Below are positions 61,700-64,000 of a stretch of DNA of 64,000 nt, one piece after another. Numbering within the stretch: the stretch's first letter is position 1; each line of letters starts with the position of its first letter. The DNA comes from Neomelitea salexigens DSM 19753. GTDB lineage: Bacteria; Pseudomonadota; Gammaproteobacteria; Pseudomonadales; Spongiibacteraceae. Location: the NCBI RefSeq assembly GCF_000422345.1, contig NZ_AULP01000001.1, positions 372,001 through 436,000 of the forward strand, written 5' to 3'. The notes under the pieces were generated by a model. The model was not told the origin of the DNA. It saw only the letters and a list, made by a program, of their open reading frames with translations, and did not search any database. The position numbers and the translations under genes were made by a program.

Positions 61700-62875
61700 T
61701 TAGGCTTGCGCGCGTGCTGCCGCGAGTGCTGCCTCAGCGTCACAGTCGTAACACTGCCCTTGCATGGCCTCGGCCAATGACGCCAGCAGCAGCTCGATGT
61801 TTTCCATCCTTGCGCTGTAGCCCATCAGGCCAATTCGCCACACTTTTCCGGCAAAATCACCCAGTCCAGCGCCGATCTCCAGGTTGTGATCGGCGAGCAA
61901 TTGCTGACGCACAGCCCCATCATCCACCCCTTCAGGGATGTACACGCTGTTCAGCTGCGGCAAGCGACTGTCGGCATCCACAACAAAACGCATTCCGAGA
62001 CTCTCCAAACCCGCAGCGAGTGCATTGTGCATACGGCGGTGGCGGGCCCACGCGTTCTCCAACCCCTCTTCCTGCAGCATGACCAACGACTCATGCAGGC
62101 CATACAGAGCGTTGACGGGCGCCGTGTGGTGATAGGCGCGCTTACCACCTTCTCCCCAGTAACCCAGAATCAGGTTCATATCCAGGAACCAGCTTTGAAC
62201 GGGGTGCTTGCGGGCTTTGATGGCCGCAATGGCAGCGTCACTAAAACTGACCGGGGACAAACCTGGCGTACACGACAGGCATTTCTGGCTGCCGGAATAG
62301 ATGGCGTCGATCCCCCAGTCGTCAACGCGCAATTCCACACCGCCGAGAGAGGTAACGGCATCGACAATACTTAGGCAGTCATACTGACGCGCCAAGGCAC
62401 ACAACGTTTTGGCATCACTCAGGGCGCCAGTAGACGTTTCCGCGTGAACAAACGCCACGACTTTTGCTTCGGGGTGCGCTTTCAGCGTCTCTTCGAGCTG
62501 GGCCGGGTCAACAGGCTTTCCCCACTCGCCGTCAACGGTTACCGCGGTTGCACCGATGCGGGTCACGTTCTCGCGCATACGAGTACCAAAAACACCGTTG
62601 ATACAAACGATAACGGTATCACCTGGCTCTACCAAATTAACAAAACACGCCTCCATACCGGCAGAACCCGGAGCGGAGATGGGCAAGGTTAATTCGTTAT
62701 CGGTGTTAAAAGCGTATTTAAGCAGGCTCTTCAGCTCGTCCATCATTCCGACGAATAATGGATCAAGATGTCCCAGGGTTGGGCGGCCCAATGCCTCAAG
62801 AATACGTGGGTGAACGTCTGAGGGGCCCGGCCCCATCAAGGTACGCACAGGAGGGTGGAAAGAAGAAATGCTCAT
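61700..62875 (-). CDS. Class V aminotransferase (alanine-glyoxylate/serine-pyruvate type)
   Basis: PLP enzyme of 391 residues. GPGPSDVHPRILEALGRPTLGHLDP near 15-39, in parts GPGPSDVHPRIL and RPTLGHLDP, is the family N-terminal block. SAPGSAGMEACFVN is near 68, and the PLP lysine is in SGSQKCLSCTPGLSP near 200. Relatives transaminate glyoxylate with alanine, serine or ureidoglycine (PucG). No purine-degradation gene is near, so the donor is open. ATG 62875 has AAAGG upstream; 40 open codons before it are not conserved. Last residues CYDCDAEAALAAARAQA hold two cysteines. Confidence 0.9.
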   Translation of the reverse strand: MSISSFHPPVRTLMGPGPSDVHPRILEALGRPTLGHLDPLFVGMMDELKSLLKYAFNTDNELTLPISAPGSAGMEACFVNLVEPGDTVIVCINGVFGTRMRENVTRIGATAVTVDGEWGKPVDPAQLEETLKAHPEAKVVAFVHAETSTGALSDAKTLCALARQYDCLSIVDAVTSLGGVELRVDDWGIDAIYSGSQKCLSCTPGLSPVSFSDAAIAAIKARKHPVQSWFLDMNLILGYWGEGGKRAYHHTAPVNALYGLHESLVMLQEEGLENAWARHRRMHNALAAGLESLGMRFVVDADSRLPQLNSVYIPEGVDDGAVRQQLLADHNLEIGAGLGDFAGKVWRIGLMGYSARMENIELLLASLAEAMQGQCYDCDAEAALAAARAQA

Positions 62876-62973
62876 AATCGGCCTTTTCAAAGTCAGTGAA
62901 AAATTCAGCGGCACCCCAGCAGGGCGACCAAGGCAAAAACATGGCGCTATTGTAGGGCATCCGCGCACGCGCT

Positions 62974-64000
62974 TCACGGCTTTAGCGACTGCCACGTCAA
63001 ACGCTGACGAAAAGACTGCAATATGCGGTAATGATCGTAGTCAAAGGGCTGAGCCGCGTGCAGGCGCTGTTCGCAGTCATCGCACTTTGGGCGGCAACCG
63101 GTGAAAGTACCGAAATAACGCCAGCGATCGACCAGATGCCAGTCGACACGACTATCATCGCTACTCGGCTCAGCAATAAGTACTGGGCCGTCATAGGGCC
63201 AACTCTCCACACAACGCAGGGCGAGCTTCTTTTTGAGCAGCGCGTTGTATTGCTCTGGCGATTGCTCGCCACAGCAGGCGCCAGCGCAGTGGCCCAGTTG
63301 GTATGAAAAGCAGCTGCCACCTCGCTCCAAGCCCAGGCGCTGAGGGCACAAGCCATCACTTTTGACAAAGTCACGAAGCAACTGCTGCGCCTGCTTGCGG
63401 TGCTTAAAAAGACAAAACTCCGTCTCTGGTAATGGCTGATCTGCGGCTAAAAACTGCAGGCCGATGTAGCCATCCTCGTCTGGTCGCAGGCTCGCAGCAC
63501 AGAGCTCGCGCTGGCGGCGTAGCTGGCGGTTGTGCAACGGCATTGTCGTTTTTATCTCTGCACTTTCCTGAAGCAACGCCCCCAATTCACCTGCTGTCTC
63601 GCTGCACTCAATGCGGCGCAATTGCTGAACGATGCGCATGGCCTTACCTTGGCGGCCGCCCGCACTAAAGTGCGATAACACCCTGCTGCGCATCGCGACA
63701 CTTTTGCCTACATACAGCAGCGCGTCATTTTCGCCATAGAAGCGGTACACCCCCGGCCGGTCAGGAATCTCATCCAGCATTTCAGCGGTGATATGCACAG
63801 GCAGGGACGGTATTTTTAACTGAGCGTGCACTTCCGCTGTCACCCGCTCCTCCCCCAGGTCTGCGATCGCAAATTCTAAAAATGCCTTCAAGGCAAGCAC
63901 ATCTGCCATCGCGCGGTGGCGACAGTCTCGCTCGTAGCCAATTTGGCTGCACAACGCGTCCAAACCATGCTTCGACCAATCTGGGTACAAACTGCGGGCC
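62974..64000 (-). CDS. DnaQ exonuclease-Cho (GIY-YIG) fusion, cut by window edge
   Basis: The visible 342 codons are the C-terminal part of a two-domain nuclease. The start, YPDWSKHGLDALCSQIGYERDCRHRAMADVLAL-region, contains the DEDDh motif III HRAMADVLAL of a DnaQ-like exonuclease (about the last 40 residues of that domain). From about residue 70 comes a GIY-YIG domain, GVYRFYGENDALLYVGKSVAMRSRVLSHF (parts GVYRFYG and LLYVGKS), followed by a UvrC/Cho-like region with cysteines CAGACC and CRPKCDDCEQR. The frame continues past 64000, so the front is outside. Fusions of this kind assist excision repair like Cho. The stop is 98 bases before the aminotransferase. Confidence 0.88.
   Translation of the reverse strand, partial: ARSLYPDWSKHGLDALCSQIGYERDCRHRAMADVLALKAFLEFAIADLGEERVTAEVHAQLKIPSLPVHITAEMLDEIPDRPGVYRFYGENDALLYVGKSVAMRSRVLSHFSAGGRQGKAMRIVQQLRRIECSETAGELGALLQESAEIKTTMPLHNRQLRRQRELCAASLRPDEDGYIGLQFLAADQPLPETEFCLFKHRKQAQQLLRDFVKSDGLCPQRLGLERGGSCFSYQLGHCAGACCGEQSPEQYNALLKKKLALRCVESWPYDGPVLIAEPSSDDSRVDWHLVDRWRYFGTFTGCRPKCDDCEQRLHAAQPFDYDHYRILQSFRQRLTWQSLKP

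Overview
The window is chromosomal DNA of a free-living gammaproteobacterium. GC content is moderately high, gene packing is dense, and three tRNA genes are present. The gene orders hom-dsbC-xerD, rpsP-rimM-trmD-rplS, gyrA-serC-pheA-hisC-tyrA-aroA-cmk-rpsA-ihfB-lapA-lapB-pyrF and ubiG-mupP-yciK are those of the Pseudomonas/Cellvibrionales side of the class. Two TonB-dependent receptors, a BCCT carrier and an SLC13 carrier with RCK_C domains suggest a marine or otherwise aquatic heterotroph. The genus is not identifiable from the sequence alone.

Layout. 1-6.3 kb (minus strand): hom (cut by the window edge), dsbC, xerD, then the rplS-trmD-rimM-rpsP ribosomal/tRNA operon and ffh. 6.5-8.6 kb (plus): a CcsA-like membrane protein (ypjD) and a CorB/YfjD-type CBS protein. 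8.6-12.1 kb (minus): the queuosine genes queA and tgt, followed not by yajC-secDF but by a YqfO-like protein, a gamma-carbonic-anhydrase-like protein and a DUF1289 protein; tRNA-Leu(CAA) lies divergently with a near-consensus promoter. 12.4-19.1 kb is accessory: a hotdog thioesterase, TonB receptor 1, an 89-residue exported protein, and a LysR regulator divergent from a cyclase-nitroreductase-DMT exporter operon. 19.1-31.7 kb: trpS, a GTDC1/QTMAN-like glycosyltransferase, an enoyl-CoA hydratase, apeB, a beta-hydroxyacid dehydrogenase, uppP, tsaB, mobA, katG, tRNA-Val(GAC), uvrB and tRNA-Asn(GTT).

32.1-42.6 kb is a second accessory block: a cNMP/CBS/DUF294 protein with a DnaQ-like exonuclease, an outer-membrane barrel protein followed by a BCCT transporter, TonB receptor 2 divergent from a small exported protein, and an RCK_C-containing SLC13 transporter. 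42.6-57.0 kb (minus) is core: a DHH phosphoesterase, pyrF, lapB, lapA, ihfB, rpsA, cmk, aroA, tyrA, hisC, pheA, serC, gyrA. 57.3-60.8 kb (plus): MTA/SAH deaminase, ubiG, mupP, yciK. The end (minus) carries an HDOD protein, a class V aminotransferase and a DnaQ-Cho nuclease cut by the right edge.

No prophage, insertion sequence, CRISPR array or recognisable defence island was seen. The least ordinary items are the bacterial homologue of the vertebrate queuosine mannosyltransferase in a genome that also has queA and tgt, the 89-residue exported protein that resembles a TonB box joined to a terminal barrel strand, and the DHH phosphoesterase next to an RCK_C transporter.
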